Below, piece after piece: positions 1-9,074 of a stretch of DNA of 64,000 nucleotides; the first letter of the stretch is position 1, and each line of letters opens with the position of its first letter. The position numbers and the translations under genes are program-made. The notes below the pieces were generated by a model. It did not search any database. It saw nothing but the letters and a program-made list of their open reading frames with translations, and was not told where the DNA came from. The DNA is from Burkholderia sp. S171 (GTDB lineage: Bacteria; Pseudomonadota; Gammaproteobacteria; Burkholderiales; Burkholderiaceae): contig NZ_LMUF01000011.1 in assembly GCF_009766085.1 (NCBI RefSeq), forward strand, positions 62,001 to 126,000, read 5' to 3'.

Positions 1-1842
1 CTGCAGCATGTGTACGACCTCGTGGTCGAGCGCGCGCATCGCCTGGTCCATCAGCAATACGTCATGCTCCAGAACACCGTATTTCCTGCGCTGGAAAGCG
101 AAGGGATTTACTTTCACGGCGTCGAATCCTGGACCGAAGCGCAGACCGACTGGGCGCGCGATTACTTTCAGAACGAGTTGCTGCCGGTACTGACGCCGAT
201 CGGACTTGACCCCGCGCATCCGTTTCCGCGTGTGCTGAACAAGAGCCTGAACTTCGTAGTCGAGCTGGAGGGCAAGGACGCGTTCGGCCGCCAGGCGATG
301 ATGGGCATCGTACAAGCGCCGCGCGCACTGCCGCGGCTCGTGCGCATGCCCGAGGCGCTGTCGGGGTATCCGCACGGGTTCGTGCTGCTGAGCTCACTGA
401 TGCAGCGGTTTGTCGACGCGTTGTTTCCGCATCTGGTCGTGCGCAGTTGCAACCAGTTCCGCATCACGCGCAACAGCGAATTGTTCGTCGACGAAGACGA
501 AATCACGAACCTGCGCGTGGCACTGCAGGGCGAACTGCCCGCGCGGCATCTGGGCAATGCGGTGCGTCTGGAAGTGTCGGCGGAGACGCCGCCGCACATG
601 ATCCGCCGCCTGCTTGACGAGAGCGAACTGAACGACCGCGATTGTTATCGCGTGGACGGGCCGGTCAATCTTGTGCGGCTGATGCAGTTGCCCGAGATGG
701 TCGACCGGCCGGACCTGAAGTTCGTGCCGCATATTCCGGCCGTACCGAAGGCTATTGCTGCTTCGTCGAATCTGTTCGATGCCATCGATCAGGGCGACAT
801 CCTTCTGCACCATCCGTACGAGAGTTTTCAGCCGGTGCTTGAATTGCTGCTGCAAGCCGCCAAGGACCCGCAGGTGGTCGCGATCAAGCAGACCATCTAC
901 CGGACGGGCATCGACTCGCCGCTGATGGATGCGCTGATGCAAGCCGCGCGCAACGGCAAGGAAGTGACCGTGGTCGTAGAGCTGCTCGCACGCTTCGACG
1001 AAGAAACGAATATGAACTGGGCGTCGCAACTCGAAGCCGTGGGCGCGCACGTGGTGTACGGCGTGGTCGGCCACAAATGCCACGCGAAAATGATGCTGAT
1101 CGTGCGGCGCGTGTCGATGAACGGCAAGATGATGCTCAGGCGTTATGTGCACCTGGGTACGGGTAACTATCACCCGCGTACCGCGCGTCTTTATACCGAT
1201 TTCGGCGTGATGACCTCGGATCAGGAAGTCTGCGAAGACGTGCATCACGTGTTTCAGCAACTCACCGGCATTGGCGGCGAGCTACGCCTGCATCAGCTCT
1301 GGCAAGCGCCGTTTACGCTGCATCCGAACCTGATGGAAGCCATTCGTGCTGAAGCTGACAACGCGCGAGCGGGAAAGAAAGCGCGGATTGTCGCGAAGAT
1401 GAATGCGCTGCTTGAGCCGACCGTGATCATCGCGTTATATGAAGCGTCGCAGGCCGGCGTGAAAATCGACCTGATCGTGCGTGGCGTCTGCGCGTTGAAA
1501 CCCGGCGTGGAAGATTTGTCCGAGAACATTACGGTGCGCTCCATCGTCGGACGTTTTCTCGAACATCACCGCATCTTTTATTTTTACGCGGGGGGTGAAG
1601 AGAAAGTGTATTTGTCGAGCGCGGACTGGATGGACCGCAACTTCTTCCGGCGCGTGGAAGTGGCGTTTCCAGTGAATGACCGGCGTCTGAAACGGCGCGT
1701 GATTGCCGAAGGACTGTCAGTGTTTCTCGGCGACAACCAGTCAGCGTGGCTCATGCAAAGCGACGGGCATTATCAGCGGCGGCGTCCGGGTAAGTCGATG
1801 CGCAATGCACAACTGGGCCTGCTCGCGAAGTTCTGCCCTTGA
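1..1842 (+). CDS. ppk: Polyphosphate kinase 1, C-terminal part (5' end outside window)
   Basis: Reversibly transfers the ATP gamma-phosphate to growing polyphosphate. The reading frame is open from base 1 (Leu-Gln-His-Val...), so the gene starts upstream and about 613 codons are visible of a family usually near 690 residues. The two histidine regions of the PPK1 active site are present: KCHAKM, matching the autophosphorylated His of the E. coli enzyme, and LEHHRIFYF further on. HLGTGNYHPRTARLYTDFG is a family signature. It converges on phoR, which places polyphosphate synthesis beside the phosphate regulon, as in other Burkholderia. The family assignment is secure; the upstream start cannot be judged. 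Confidence 0.97.
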   Translation: MQHVYDLVVERAHRLVHQQYVMLQNTVFPALESEGIYFHGVESWTEAQTDWARDYFQNELLPVLTPIGLDPAHPFPRVLNKSLNFVVELEGKDAFGRQAMMGIVQAPRALPRLVRMPEALSGYPHGFVLLSSLMQRFVDALFPHLVVRSCNQFRITRNSELFVDEDEITNLRVALQGELPARHLGNAVRLEVSAETPPHMIRRLLDESELNDRDCYRVDGPVNLVRLMQLPEMVDRPDLKFVPHIPAVPKAIAASSNLFDAIDQGDILLHHPYESFQPVLELLLQAAKDPQVVAIKQTIYRTGIDSPLMDALMQAARNGKEVTVVVELLARFDEETNMNWASQLEAVGAHVVYGVVGHKCHAKMMLIVRRVSMNGKMMLRRYVHLGTGNYHPRTARLYTDFGVMTSDQEVCEDVHHVFQQLTGIGGELRLHQLWQAPFTLHPNLMEAIRAEADNARAGKKARIVAKMNALLEPTVIIALYEASQAGVKIDLIVRGVCALKPGVEDLSENITVRSIVGRFLEHHRIFYFYAGGEEKVYLSSADWMDRNFFRRVEVAFPVNDRRLKRRVIAEGLSVFLGDNQSAWLMQSDGHYQRRRPGKSMRNAQLGLLAKFCP

Positions 1843-1864
1843 TGGTCTGATGTCTTGATACTGC

Positions 1865-1906
1865 CGCGGCTTGAAACTTCCCTGCTTCCAGATACATCAA
1901 GCCGCG
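1865..1906. terminator. Inverted repeat between convergent ppk and phoR
   Basis: CGCGGCTTGA at 1865-1874 pairs perfectly with TCAAGCCGCG at 1897-1906 across a 22-nt loop. The stop codon of phoR lies inside the right arm. Neither strand has a strong T-run after it, so it may be a 3'-end stabiliser or a weak bidirectional terminator. Confidence 0.45.
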
Positions 1907-3210
1907 ATCGACTTTCTCAACGCCGTACGGGCGGCCGAAAACTTGACCGAGAAGGTACTTCCCCGCCCTTCCTCGCTCTTGACTTCGAGGTCCGCCAGAT
2001 GGCGTTGCAATACATGCTTCACGATCGCGAGCCCAAGGCCCGTGCCGCCGGTATCGCGCGAGCGGCTTCTATCGACACGATAAAACCGCTCAGTCAGACG
2101 TGGAATATGTTCAGCGGGAATACCGAGCCCGCTATCGCGCACTGAGAACACGGCGCGATCACGAATGCGCTGCCACGAGACATCAATGGTTCCACCATCC
2201 GGCGTATATCGAATCGCATTCGTGACCAGATTCGCGAGCGCACTGACAATCTCCGTTTCTGAACCTGAAACCGTCAGCGCTTCATCAACATCGAACGTAA
2301 TTCGATGCCGGCCGTTCGAAAGATTATCGGCGTCTTCTTCAAGGTGGCGCAGCACCGCGCGCATATCGAGAACGTCGTCGCTGGGTGGTTTGACATCACC
2401 CTCCAGATTCGCGAGCACGAGCAGATCGCGCACAATATTCTGCATGCGCGTCGACTGCTGCTCCATCATCTCCAGATAACGCACCCGGTCGGATTCACTG
2501 AGCGGCAACTCGCGCATGGTTTCTAGAAAGCCCGACAGTACGGTCAACGGCGTCTTCAACTCGTGCGACACGTTCGCGACAAAATCGCGGCGCATGGAAT
2601 CCGTTCTTTCCAGTTCCGTTATGTCCTGAGTCAGAATCAGTTTCCGGTTTTCGCCGTAGGGGAATATTTGCACGGACAACACATGCTGCCGGTTCAACCC
2701 CATTCCGCGCATCACCAGCACCGACTCATAATGCTGCGAAGCGAGATAACGAACGAAGTCCGGCTGCCGCACGAGGTGCGTGATGTGCTGGCGCAGATCG
2801 CGTTTGGCGTCGAGCCCGAAATGGGTTTCCGCGATGGCGTTGCACCACTCGATCTGGTCGGTGTCATCCAGCATGGCCACGCCATTTGGCGACGCCTGAA
2901 TGCCCTGGATAAACCGCGAATGCTGCTGCTCGACCTGACGCACCTGCGCGTGCCAGCGTTTCGCAAGCTTATGCAGCCGATAATAAATCTCGCCCCACAC
3001 GCCCGGCGCGCTCGGCACTTCGCCGTACACGGGCGCATCGAGCAAACGCCACAGGCGCTGCGTATGAAAAGTGGTGAAGAGGGTTTGCAGAACCAGCATG
3101 AAGAGCGCGAAACCGAGCGCGGCGCGCACTCCGAACAGCGCGCCGACAATTCCGCTCAATACCGCGAGCAACGCGAGGGACACGAGAGAACGCGTCCAGA
3201 TGATATTCAT
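1897..3210 (-). CDS. phoR: Phosphate regulon sensor histidine kinase PhoR
   Basis: Inner-membrane sensor kinase that phosphorylates PhoB under phosphate limitation and is held inactive by the Pst complex with PhoU. The 437 residues show two N-terminal hydrophobic segments (about 8-45), a linker and PAS-like region (about 95-200), the HisKA box with the phospho-acceptor in VSHELKTPL, and the ATPase domain with a DSGLGIP G1 box and GGTGLGLAIV G2 box near the C-terminus. It lies 75 nt downstream of phoB on the same strand, last in the pst-pho unit. The ATG at 3210 suits the family length. Confidence 0.95.
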   Translation of the reverse strand: MNIIWTRSLVSLALLAVLSGIVGALFGVRAALGFALFMLVLQTLFTTFHTQRLWRLLDAPVYGEVPSAPGVWGEIYYRLHKLAKRWHAQVRQVEQQHSRFIQGIQASPNGVAMLDDTDQIEWCNAIAETHFGLDAKRDLRQHITHLVRQPDFVRYLASQHYESVLVMRGMGLNRQHVLSVQIFPYGENRKLILTQDITELERTDSMRRDFVANVSHELKTPLTVLSGFLETMRELPLSESDRVRYLEMMEQQSTRMQNIVRDLLVLANLEGDVKPPSDDVLDMRAVLRHLEEDADNLSNGRHRITFDVDEALTVSGSETEIVSALANLVTNAIRYTPDGGTIDVSWQRIRDRAVFSVRDSGLGIPAEHIPRLTERFYRVDRSRSRDTGGTGLGLAIVKHVLQRHLADLEVKSEEGRGSTFSVKFSAARTALRKSIAA

Positions 3211-3285
3211 GAATTAGCGGATCGAGATTATTGCCACGCGACCACGATTGGCCGCGGGCTTCATTCACTCTTCTCATTTACTCCA

Positions 3286-4002
3286 TCAAGCACTCTTGGC
3301 CAACCGGTAACCACTGCCGCGAACGGTTTCAATCATAGCATCGCATCCAGCCGGCTTTAACGCTGCCCGCAGACGCTTGATATGCACGTCCACCGTCCGC
3401 TCTTCCACGAATACATGATCGCCCCACACCTGATCGAGCAATTGCGTGCGGCTATGCACGCGCTCAGGATGCGTCATGAAGAAGTGCAGCAAGCGGAACT
3501 CGGTCGGCCCGAGATCGAGCTTGATATCGTCGCTGCCATGACCATTCGAAGGCGCCGCCACCCTATGGGTAGCCGGATCGAGACGCAAGCCATTGATGGC
3601 GACCACGTCTTCCGTCAATTGCGGCGCGCGACGGCGCAATACCGCCTTGATCCGCGCCATCAATTCTTTCGGCGAAAACGGCTTCGTCACATAATCGTCC
3701 GCACCAATTTCAAGTCCGAGCACCTTGTCCTGCTCGTCGCCGCGGGCAGTGAGCATGATGATCGGAATATGTTTCGTGCGTTCGTTGCCCCGTAATTCCC
3801 GCGCAAAGGCGATGCCGGATTTACCCGGCAGCATCCAGTCGAGAAGTACCAGGTCGGGCAAGACATCGCTGATCAGGTTTTGCGCCTGTTCCGCGTTATA
3901 AGCACGAATGGGGCAATGGCCCGCGTGTTGCAGATTCACCGAAATCAATTCGGAAATCGCGGGTTCGTCTTCTATAACGAGAATGCTGCTGGGCATCGGC
4001 AC
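3286..4002 (-). CDS. phoB: Phosphate regulon response regulator PhoB
   Basis: OmpR-class transcription factor that binds Pho boxes when phosphorylated. The receiver domain (about 5-120) has the acidic pair in VIEDEP, the phospho-acceptor Asp in LLDWMLPG and the conserved Lys in VTKPFSP. A winged-helix domain fills the C-terminal half, with the recognition-helix region DHVFVEERTVDVHIKRLR. The 238-residue length is close to E. coli PhoB (229). It sits 54 nt downstream of phoU and upstream of phoR. The Pho boxes ahead of pstS are its expected target, which would make the unit autoregulated. Confidence 0.96.
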   Translation of the reverse strand: MPMPSSILVIEDEPAISELISVNLQHAGHCPIRAYNAEQAQNLISDVLPDLVLLDWMLPGKSGIAFARELRGNERTKHIPIIMLTARGDEQDKVLGLEIGADDYVTKPFSPKELMARIKAVLRRRAPQLTEDVVAINGLRLDPATHRVAAPSNGHGSDDIKLDLGPTEFRLLHFFMTHPERVHSRTQLLDQVWGDHVFVEERTVDVHIKRLRAALKPAGCDAMIETVRGSGYRLAKSA

Positions 4003-4056
4003 CTCTGTAACCTTCTTCGCGTAAGTTAAACAACCAACATTGGGATCACAACAGAA

Positions 4057-4761
4057 TCAGCTCAGTGCTTCGCGCTCGAGTTGATCGCGCGACACATGGC
4101 GGACATCCGTTCCCTTCACAATGTAAATAATGAACTCCGCAATGTTCTTCGCATGATCGCCAATCCGTTCGACCGCTTTAGCGATGAACAGATAGTCGAG
4201 GCCCGCCGAAATCATGCGCGGATCTTCCATCATGTACGTGACCAGCTTGCGCACGAACGCGCGGAATTCTTCGTCGATGGCTTTATCGTCACGAACGATC
4301 TGAGCGGCCGCAACCGTATCCAGGCGCGCGAACGCATCTAGCGCGCGGCGCAAGATGGAGACCGCCATTTCTCCGGACAACTTGATTTCCGCGATATTGA
4401 CGTTACGCCCCATGCCGTCTTCATTGATGCGCCTGACACGCTTGGCGATCTTCTCGGCTTCATCGCCGGCGCGCTCGAGATTCGTAATCGTCTTCGAGAT
4501 TGCCATCAACAAACGCAGGTCACGCGCTGCCGGCTGACGGCGCGCGATGATGTTGCTGCATTCCTCGTCGATCTCGACTTCCATGGTGTTCAGGCGCTGT
4601 TCGGCGAGCACCACCGCTTCGACAATTTCCATGTCGAACGTATTGAGCGCCTGCATGGCCTGGATGATCTGCGACTCGACCAGACCGCCCATTTCCAGCA
4701 CCTTCGATGACACCGCATTCAGATCGGCGTCGAACTGGCTCGACAAATGTTTATCGGACAT
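4057..4761 (-). CDS. phoU: Phosphate signalling regulator PhoU
   Basis: Cytosolic all-helical protein that couples the Pst transporter to PhoR inhibition. The 234 residues form two repeats of a three-helix bundle; acidic and metal-binding family motifs are recognisable, including NLERAGDEAEKIAKR in the first half and AVERIGDHAKNIAEF in the second. It lies 38 nt downstream of pstB, the usual position at the end of pst operons. The ATG at 4761 gives the standard family start (SDKHLSSQFD). Confidence 0.96.
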   Translation of the reverse strand: MSDKHLSSQFDADLNAVSSKVLEMGGLVESQIIQAMQALNTFDMEIVEAVVLAEQRLNTMEVEIDEECSNIIARRQPAARDLRLLMAISKTITNLERAGDEAEKIAKRVRRINEDGMGRNVNIAEIKLSGEMAVSILRRALDAFARLDTVAAAQIVRDDKAIDEEFRAFVRKLVTYMMEDPRMISAGLDYLFIAKAVERIGDHAKNIAEFIIYIVKGTDVRHVSRDQLEREALS

Positions 4762-4799
4762 ATGTGCTCCCTGAAGTCCTTTTTTAGCCCGTTATGCTC

Positions 4800-5696
4800 T
4801 CAACCAAACCGGCCGGTTATGTAGTCTTCCGTTTCCTTGCGGGACGGCTTGATGAAGATCTTTTCCGTATCGCCGAATTCAATCAATTCGCCAAGATACA
4901 TATATGCAGTGTAGTCCGAACAACGCGCCGCCTGCTGCATGTTGTGCGTGACGATCACCACCGTGTAATCATCCTTGAGTTCGGCGATCAATTCTTCAAT
5001 ACGGCCCGTCGAAATAGGATCGAGCGCGGAACACGGTTCGTCGAGCAGCAGCACTTCCGGGCGAATAGCGATGCCGCGTGCAATGCACAGGCGTTGCTGT
5101 TGTCCACCTGAGAGGCCATAGCCGCTTTGCTGCAGCTTGTCCTTCACCTCGTTCCAGAGCGCCGCTTTCGTCAGCGCCCATTCCACGCGGTCGTCCATTT
5201 CCGAGCGCGAGAGCTGCTCGAACATCTTTACGCCGAACGCGATGTTGTCGTAAATCGACATCGGAAACGGCGTCGGCTTCTGGAACACCATGCCAACCCG
5301 TGCACGCAGCAGCGAGATATCGCGGCTGGTATCGAGCAGGTTGTTGCCGTCCATCAGGATCTCGCCTTCCGCGCGCTGCTCCGGATACAGCGCGTACATC
5401 TTGTTAAACGTGCGCAGCAAGGTGGATTTGCCGCATCCCGACGGACCGATGAACGCCGTCACCTTATGTTCAGGAATCCGCAGGTTAATGTTCTTCAGCG
5501 CATGAAACTTGTTGTAGAAGAAGTTGAGGTTGTTCACCTCGATCTTCGGTTTCATCGATCCAACCGGCGGCGCGTGATGGGCCGGCTTGAAGCCGCCGGG
5601 CATGGCACTGCGCTCAACCGGGCTCGTGCTGGACTGGTCACCGTTGGCGGCCGGATTAGCGTTCCGGGCGCTCACATCGCTTGCGACTGTGTTCAT
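4800..5696 (-). CDS. pstB: Phosphate ABC transporter ATP-binding protein PstB
   Basis: Cytosolic ATPase of the high-affinity phosphate importer PstSCAB. Seen: Walker [11 protein letters not shown]-loop region [11 protein letters not shown], signature [14 protein letters not shown], and Walker [13 protein letters not shown] with a following His switch region. The predicted protein (298 residues) carries about 45 extra N-terminal residues, rich in Ser, Pro and Ala, before the conserved start of the ABC domain ([11 protein letters not shown]). An internal Met just before KPKIEV is an alternative start giving the common length of about 250. It follows pstA by 15 nt. Confidence 0.95.
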   Translation of the reverse strand: MNTVASDVSARNANPAANGDQSSTSPVERSAMPGGFKPAHHAPPVGSMKPKIEVNNLNFFYNKFHALKNINLRIPEHKVTAFIGPSGCGKSTLLRTFNKMYALYPEQRAEGEILMDGNNLLDTSRDISLLRARVGMVFQKPTPFPMSIYDNIAFGVKMFEQLSRSEMDDRVEWALTKAALWNEVKDKLQQSGYGLSGGQQQRLCIARGIAIRPEVLLLDEPCSALDPISTGRIEELIAELKDDYTVVIVTHNMQQAARCSDYTAYMYLGELIEFGDTEKIFIKPSRKETEDYITGRFG

Positions 5697-5711
5697 GGAA
5701 TGAATTCCGCC

Positions 5712-6608
5712 TTATTTTTTCGAGAAGATCGAGCGTGCCAGGATGTTCAGACCGAGCACGCCTAGCGTGATCAGGAACACGCCGGCCCACGCGAGCGCTT
5801 GCCATTGGGGGAACGGGCTCATCGCGAACTTGTAGATCGTGACGGGCAGGTTCGCCACCGGTTGATTCATGTCCCACGAGAAGAACTGGTTGGACAGCGC
5901 AGTGAAGAGCAGCGGCGCGGTTTCGCCGGTAATGCGTGCAACAGCAAGCAAGACGCCCGTCACAATGCCGCTGACCGATGCCTTCAGCGTGATCGAACAA
6001 ATCATCTTCCACTTCGGCGTGCCGAGTGCGAACGCGGCTTCACGCAACGCGTTCGGCACCAGTCGCAGCATGTTCTCGGTCGTTCGAATGACGATAGGGA
6101 TCTGCAGCAAGGCGAGCGCGATCACGCCGGCCCAGCCGCTGAAGCGCCCCATTTGCGCAACCACCAGCGCATACACGAACAAGCCGATCACGATCGACGG
6201 CGCCGACAACAGAATGTCGTTGATGAACCGCGTCACGCTGGCGAGCCATCGCTTGTCGCCATATTCGGCGAGATACACACCCGCGAGAATCCCAAGCGGC
6301 GTGCCGATAAACGTGGCCAGCAGCACGAGCATCAGGCTGCCGACAATCGCGTTCAGCAAACCACCGCCGTCGGTATTAGGCGGGGGCGTGTTCTGCGTGA
6401 ACAGATCGATCGACAAACCGCCGATACCCAGTTTGACCGTGGTGAACAGAATCCACACGAGCCACAACAGGCCGAACGCCATGGCCGCCAGCGACAACAC
6501 CAGCGCGACCACATTCTTGCCGCGGCGACGCCGTTGCAACTTGATGCGCGTGGCTTCTTCCCGTTCCGGATTGCCGGAGCCGGGGAATGGAGTAGTGGAT
6601 CGGTTCAC
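5712..6608 (-). CDS. pstA: Phosphate ABC transporter permease PstA
   Basis: Inner-membrane permease subunit of PstSCAB, pairing with PstC to form the phosphate channel. The 298 residues contain about six hydrophobic segments and the binding-protein-dependent permease coupling region ([14 protein letters not shown]). The N-terminus is a basic cytosolic tail ([10 protein letters not shown]). Its ATG overlaps the pstC stop codon by 4 nt, implying translational coupling. The family call is clear from sequence and gene order. Confidence 0.95.
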   Translation of the reverse strand: MNRSTTPFPGSGNPEREEATRIKLQRRRRGKNVVALVLSLAAMAFGLLWLVWILFTTVKLGIGGLSIDLFTQNTPPPNTDGGGLLNAIVGSLMLVLLATFIGTPLGILAGVYLAEYGDKRWLASVTRFINDILLSAPSIVIGLFVYALVVAQMGRFSGWAGVIALALLQIPIVIRTTENMLRLVPNALREAAFALGTPKWKMICSITLKASVSGIVTGVLLAVARITGETAPLLFTALSNQFFSWDMNQPVANLPVTIYKFAMSPFPQWQALAWAGVFLITLGVLGLNILARSIFSKK

Positions 6609-7588
6609 TTGCCGCCCTCCCCTTTTTCGAGGCGAAGCAGCATGAGTTTGGACAGCGAAAGCACGATGAACGTAATCAGGAACAGGATCAAACCGAGTTC
6701 CATCAACGCCGATGTATGCAAGCCCGGACTCGCTTCAGCGAATTCGTTGGCGAGCGCCGAGGTAATGCTGTTGCCGGGAGAAAACAGCGAGACGTTATCG
6801 AGCAGATTGGTATTGCCGATCACGAACGTCACCGCCATCGTTTCACCGAGCGCGCGGCCGAGGCCGAGCATCACGCCACCGATCACACCGGTTCGCGTAA
6901 AGGGCAGCACGATTTTCCACATCACTTCCCAGGTCGTGCAGCCAATGCCATACGCCGATTCCTTCAGCAAGACCGGCGTGACTTCGAACACGTCGCGCAT
7001 CACGGCCGCGATGTACGGAATGATCATGATCGCCAGGATCACACCGGCGCACAGGATGCCGATACCGATGGGCGGCCCCTGGAAAAAGCGGCCGATAAAC
7101 CAGACATCGCCGAGCAGCTTGCCCAGCGGTTTTTCGAAATACGTCGCGAAAATGGGCGAGAACACCAGCAAGCCCCACATGCCATAGACAATCGACGGGA
7201 TTGCTGCGAGCAGTTCGATTGCCACGCCGAGCGGCCGGCGCAGCCACGCGGGCGCAAGCTCGGTCAGGAACAGCGCAATGCCGAAGCTCACCGGCACAGC
7301 GATGATCAGCGCAATGATGGACGTGGCGATGGTGCCGTAAATAGGCACGAGCGCGCCGAAACTATCGGTCTGTGGATCCCAGTCGGAACGCCACAGGAAA
7401 CTGAGGCCAAATTTTTGAAGCGTGGGTAGCGAAGCGATCACCAGCGACACAATAATGCCGCCTAGCAGAAGCAGCGTAACGACGGCGGCGAGCCGCGTCA
7501 GCCCACCGAAAACGATATCACCGAGTCGGCCCGGAGCGCGTTGAGCGCGGCTGGCGGGTGGAGTCGATGAGAAGTTAATGTCCGACAT
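6605..7588 (-). CDS. pstC: Phosphate ABC transporter permease PstC
   Basis: Inner-membrane permease partner of PstA. The chosen ATG at 7588 starts MSDINFSS and has an AAGG ribosome site 5 nt upstream; an in-frame start further upstream at 7639 would add 17 residues lacking family character and run through a strong hairpin. The product is about 327 residues with six or more membrane spans and the permease loop ([19 protein letters not shown]). It is separated from pstS by 91 nt containing the hairpin at 7606-7627. Confidence 0.95.
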   Translation of the reverse strand: MSDINFSSTPPASRAQRAPGRLGDIVFGGLTRLAAVVTLLLLGGIIVSLVIASLPTLQKFGLSFLWRSDWDPQTDSFGALVPIYGTIATSIIALIIAVPVSFGIALFLTELAPAWLRRPLGVAIELLAAIPSIVYGMWGLLVFSPIFATYFEKPLGKLLGDVWFIGRFFQGPPIGIGILCAGVILAIMIIPYIAAVMRDVFEVTPVLLKESAYGIGCTTWEVMWKIVLPFTRTGVIGGVMLGLGRALGETMAVTFVIGNTNLLDNVSLFSPGNSITSALANEFAEASPGLHTSALMELGLILFLITFIVLSLSKLMLLRLEKGEGGK

Positions 7589-7605
7589 GGGAACCTTCGG
7601 AAGGA

Positions 7606-7627
7606 CCGCGCGGCGGATGCCGCGCGG
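7606..7627 (-). promoter_or_regulatory. Strong intercistronic hairpin between pstS and pstC
   Basis: A perfect 9-bp GC stem (CCGCGCGGC pairing with GCCGCGCGG) with a 4-nt loop lies between pstS and the pstC ribosome site. No T-run follows, so it is not a classical terminator. Such structures commonly protect the upstream message or cause partial readthrough, which would favour PstS over the membrane subunits; that role is inference. Confidence 0.6.
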
Positions 7628-7679
7628 CAATACGGACAAAAAAGCCAGATGCCTGTTGCTTACCGCCTGGAAAAGCGGC

Positions 7680-8711
7680 TTACTGCGCGACTGCCTTGCC
7701 CGATGCGTCCTTCACCTTCGATTTCCACTGCGTTTCGATTTCGGCGATCACCGAATCAGGCAACGAAATGTAGTCCAGGTCATTCGCTGCTTGCGTGCCG
7801 TTCTTGAACGCCCAGCCGAAGAACTTCAGCGTTTCCGCGCCTTGCGCTTCCTTGTCCTGCGTCGTGTGCAGCAGCACGAAGGTTGCACCCACGATTGGCC
7901 ATGCGTCCTTGCCCGGCTCGTTCGTCAGGATCTGGTAGAACGACTTCGACCAGTCCGCGCCCGCTGCCGCTGCCTTGAACGTTTCCGTCTTCGGCTCGAC
8001 CACGGCGCCCGACGCGTTCTTCAGGTCGACGTAGGTCATCTTGTTTTGCTTGGCGTACGCCCATTCCACGTAGCCAATAGCACCCGGCAGACGCTGAACG
8101 AACGCGGCGACGCCGTCGTTGCCCTTGCCGCCCGTGCCCGTCGGCCAGTTGACCGTCGAACCTTCACCCACCTTGGCTTTCCACTCGGCGTTCACCTTGG
8201 ACAGATAGTTCGTCCAGATGAAGCTCGTGCCCGATCCGTCGGCGCGGCGCACGACAGCAATGTCGTCATCCGGCAGCTTGAGCTTCGGATTCAGCGCGAC
8301 GATAGCCGGGTCATTCCACTTCTTGATCTTGCCCAGGTAGATGTCGCCGAGAACTTCACCCGACAGCGTCATCTCGCCCGCCTTGATACCCGGCACGTTG
8401 ATCGCCGGAACTACGCCGCCAACCACTGTCGGAAACTGGAAAAGCCCCTGCTTGGCCAGTTCGTCGTCCTTCAGCGGTGCGTCCGAGCCAGCGAAATCCA
8501 CCGTCTTCGCGATGATTTGCTTGATGCCGCCCGACGAACCGATACCTTGGTAGTTAACCTTGCCGCCGCCCGACTTCTGGTACGTATCGGCCCATTTCGT
8601 GTAAATCGGTGCAGCGAAGGTACTGCCGGCGCCGGTGATGTCCGCAGCTTGAGCCGACATCGCGAACATTGCGCCGACGATGCCTGCGAGCGCGGTGTGC
8701 ATCAATTTCAT
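7680..8711 (-). CDS. pstS: Periplasmic phosphate-binding protein PstS
   Basis: High-affinity periplasmic phosphate receptor for the PstCAB transporter. The 343-residue product begins with a Sec signal peptide ([22 protein letters not shown], with cleavage expected after AQA), then the family start [15 protein letters not shown]. Phosphate-contact segments [24 protein letters not shown] and [11 protein letters not shown] are present. It is the first gene of the pst-phoU-phoBR unit and is preceded by two Pho boxes. Confidence 0.97.
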   Translation of the reverse strand: MKLMHTALAGIVGAMFAMSAQAADITGAGSTFAAPIYTKWADTYQKSGGGKVNYQGIGSSGGIKQIIAKTVDFAGSDAPLKDDELAKQGLFQFPTVVGGVVPAINVPGIKAGEMTLSGEVLGDIYLGKIKKWNDPAIVALNPKLKLPDDDIAVVRRADGSGTSFIWTNYLSKVNAEWKAKVGEGSTVNWPTGTGGKGNDGVAAFVQRLPGAIGYVEWAYAKQNKMTYVDLKNASGAVVEPKTETFKAAAAGADWSKSFYQILTNEPGKDAWPIVGATFVLLHTTQDKEAQGAETLKFFGWAFKNGTQAANDLDYISLPDSVIAEIETQWKSKVKDASGKAVAQ

Positions 8712-8751
8712 GTGATCTCCAGGGTTGTGAGCAAGTGGCTCGACACCGCGA

Positions 8752-8806
8752 AGGATAGGGTTTCAATGTGACAGTCCGATGACGAATGATGAAGCCAGCG
8801 TGACAG
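8752..8806 (-). promoter_or_regulatory. Tandem Pho boxes and -10 element of the pstS promoter
   Basis: Read on the minus strand, four PhoB-type heptamers follow one another: CTGTCAC, GCTTCAT, TCGTCAT and CTGTCAC, starting 11, 10 and 11 nt apart. They make two Pho boxes (CTGTCACGCTGGCTTCAT and TCGTCATCGGACTGTCAC). Eleven bases after the last heptamer is TATCCT (8752-8757), a plausible -10, so the box nearest it replaces the -35. The start codon is about 40 nt further on. The consensus used is the E. coli Pho box. Confidence 0.75.
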
Positions 8807-9020
8807 CAGGCTTACGGTAACGAAAGTTTATGGTGTGATGATTTGGCTGCCGAGGCGTGATGGGAGCGGTGTTGAGGCACTCGGCCCATGTTTCTTTCAA
8901 TTATTCTATTGCTCAGCAAGCCGTGTAAGCCCGCGGTCTCGGTCATGTAATTATTGGGATTGATCGTTCTTTTTTGATCCGATCCGAGACTCGAGATTCG
9001 CGGTGGCCGGGCAACAAGCA

Positions 9021-9052
9021 AAAAACGCCACGGCTTGCGCCGTGGCGTTTTT
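9021..9052 (-). terminator. Rho-independent terminator of glmM
   Basis: The stem AACGCCACGGC pairs with GCCGTGGCGTT across a TTGC loop (9024-9049). On the minus strand it is followed by a T-run. It lies 23 nt after the glmM stop. A-runs and T-runs on both sides could let it work in both directions. Confidence 0.85.
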
Positions 9053-9074
9053 GCTTGCGAGCCCGTCTCTACGC

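Noticed and set aside
5799-8771. Long plus-strand frames across pstA, pstC and pstS
   Set aside because: Extremely Arg/His/Gln-rich translations opposite unmistakable phosphate transport genes; shadow frames.
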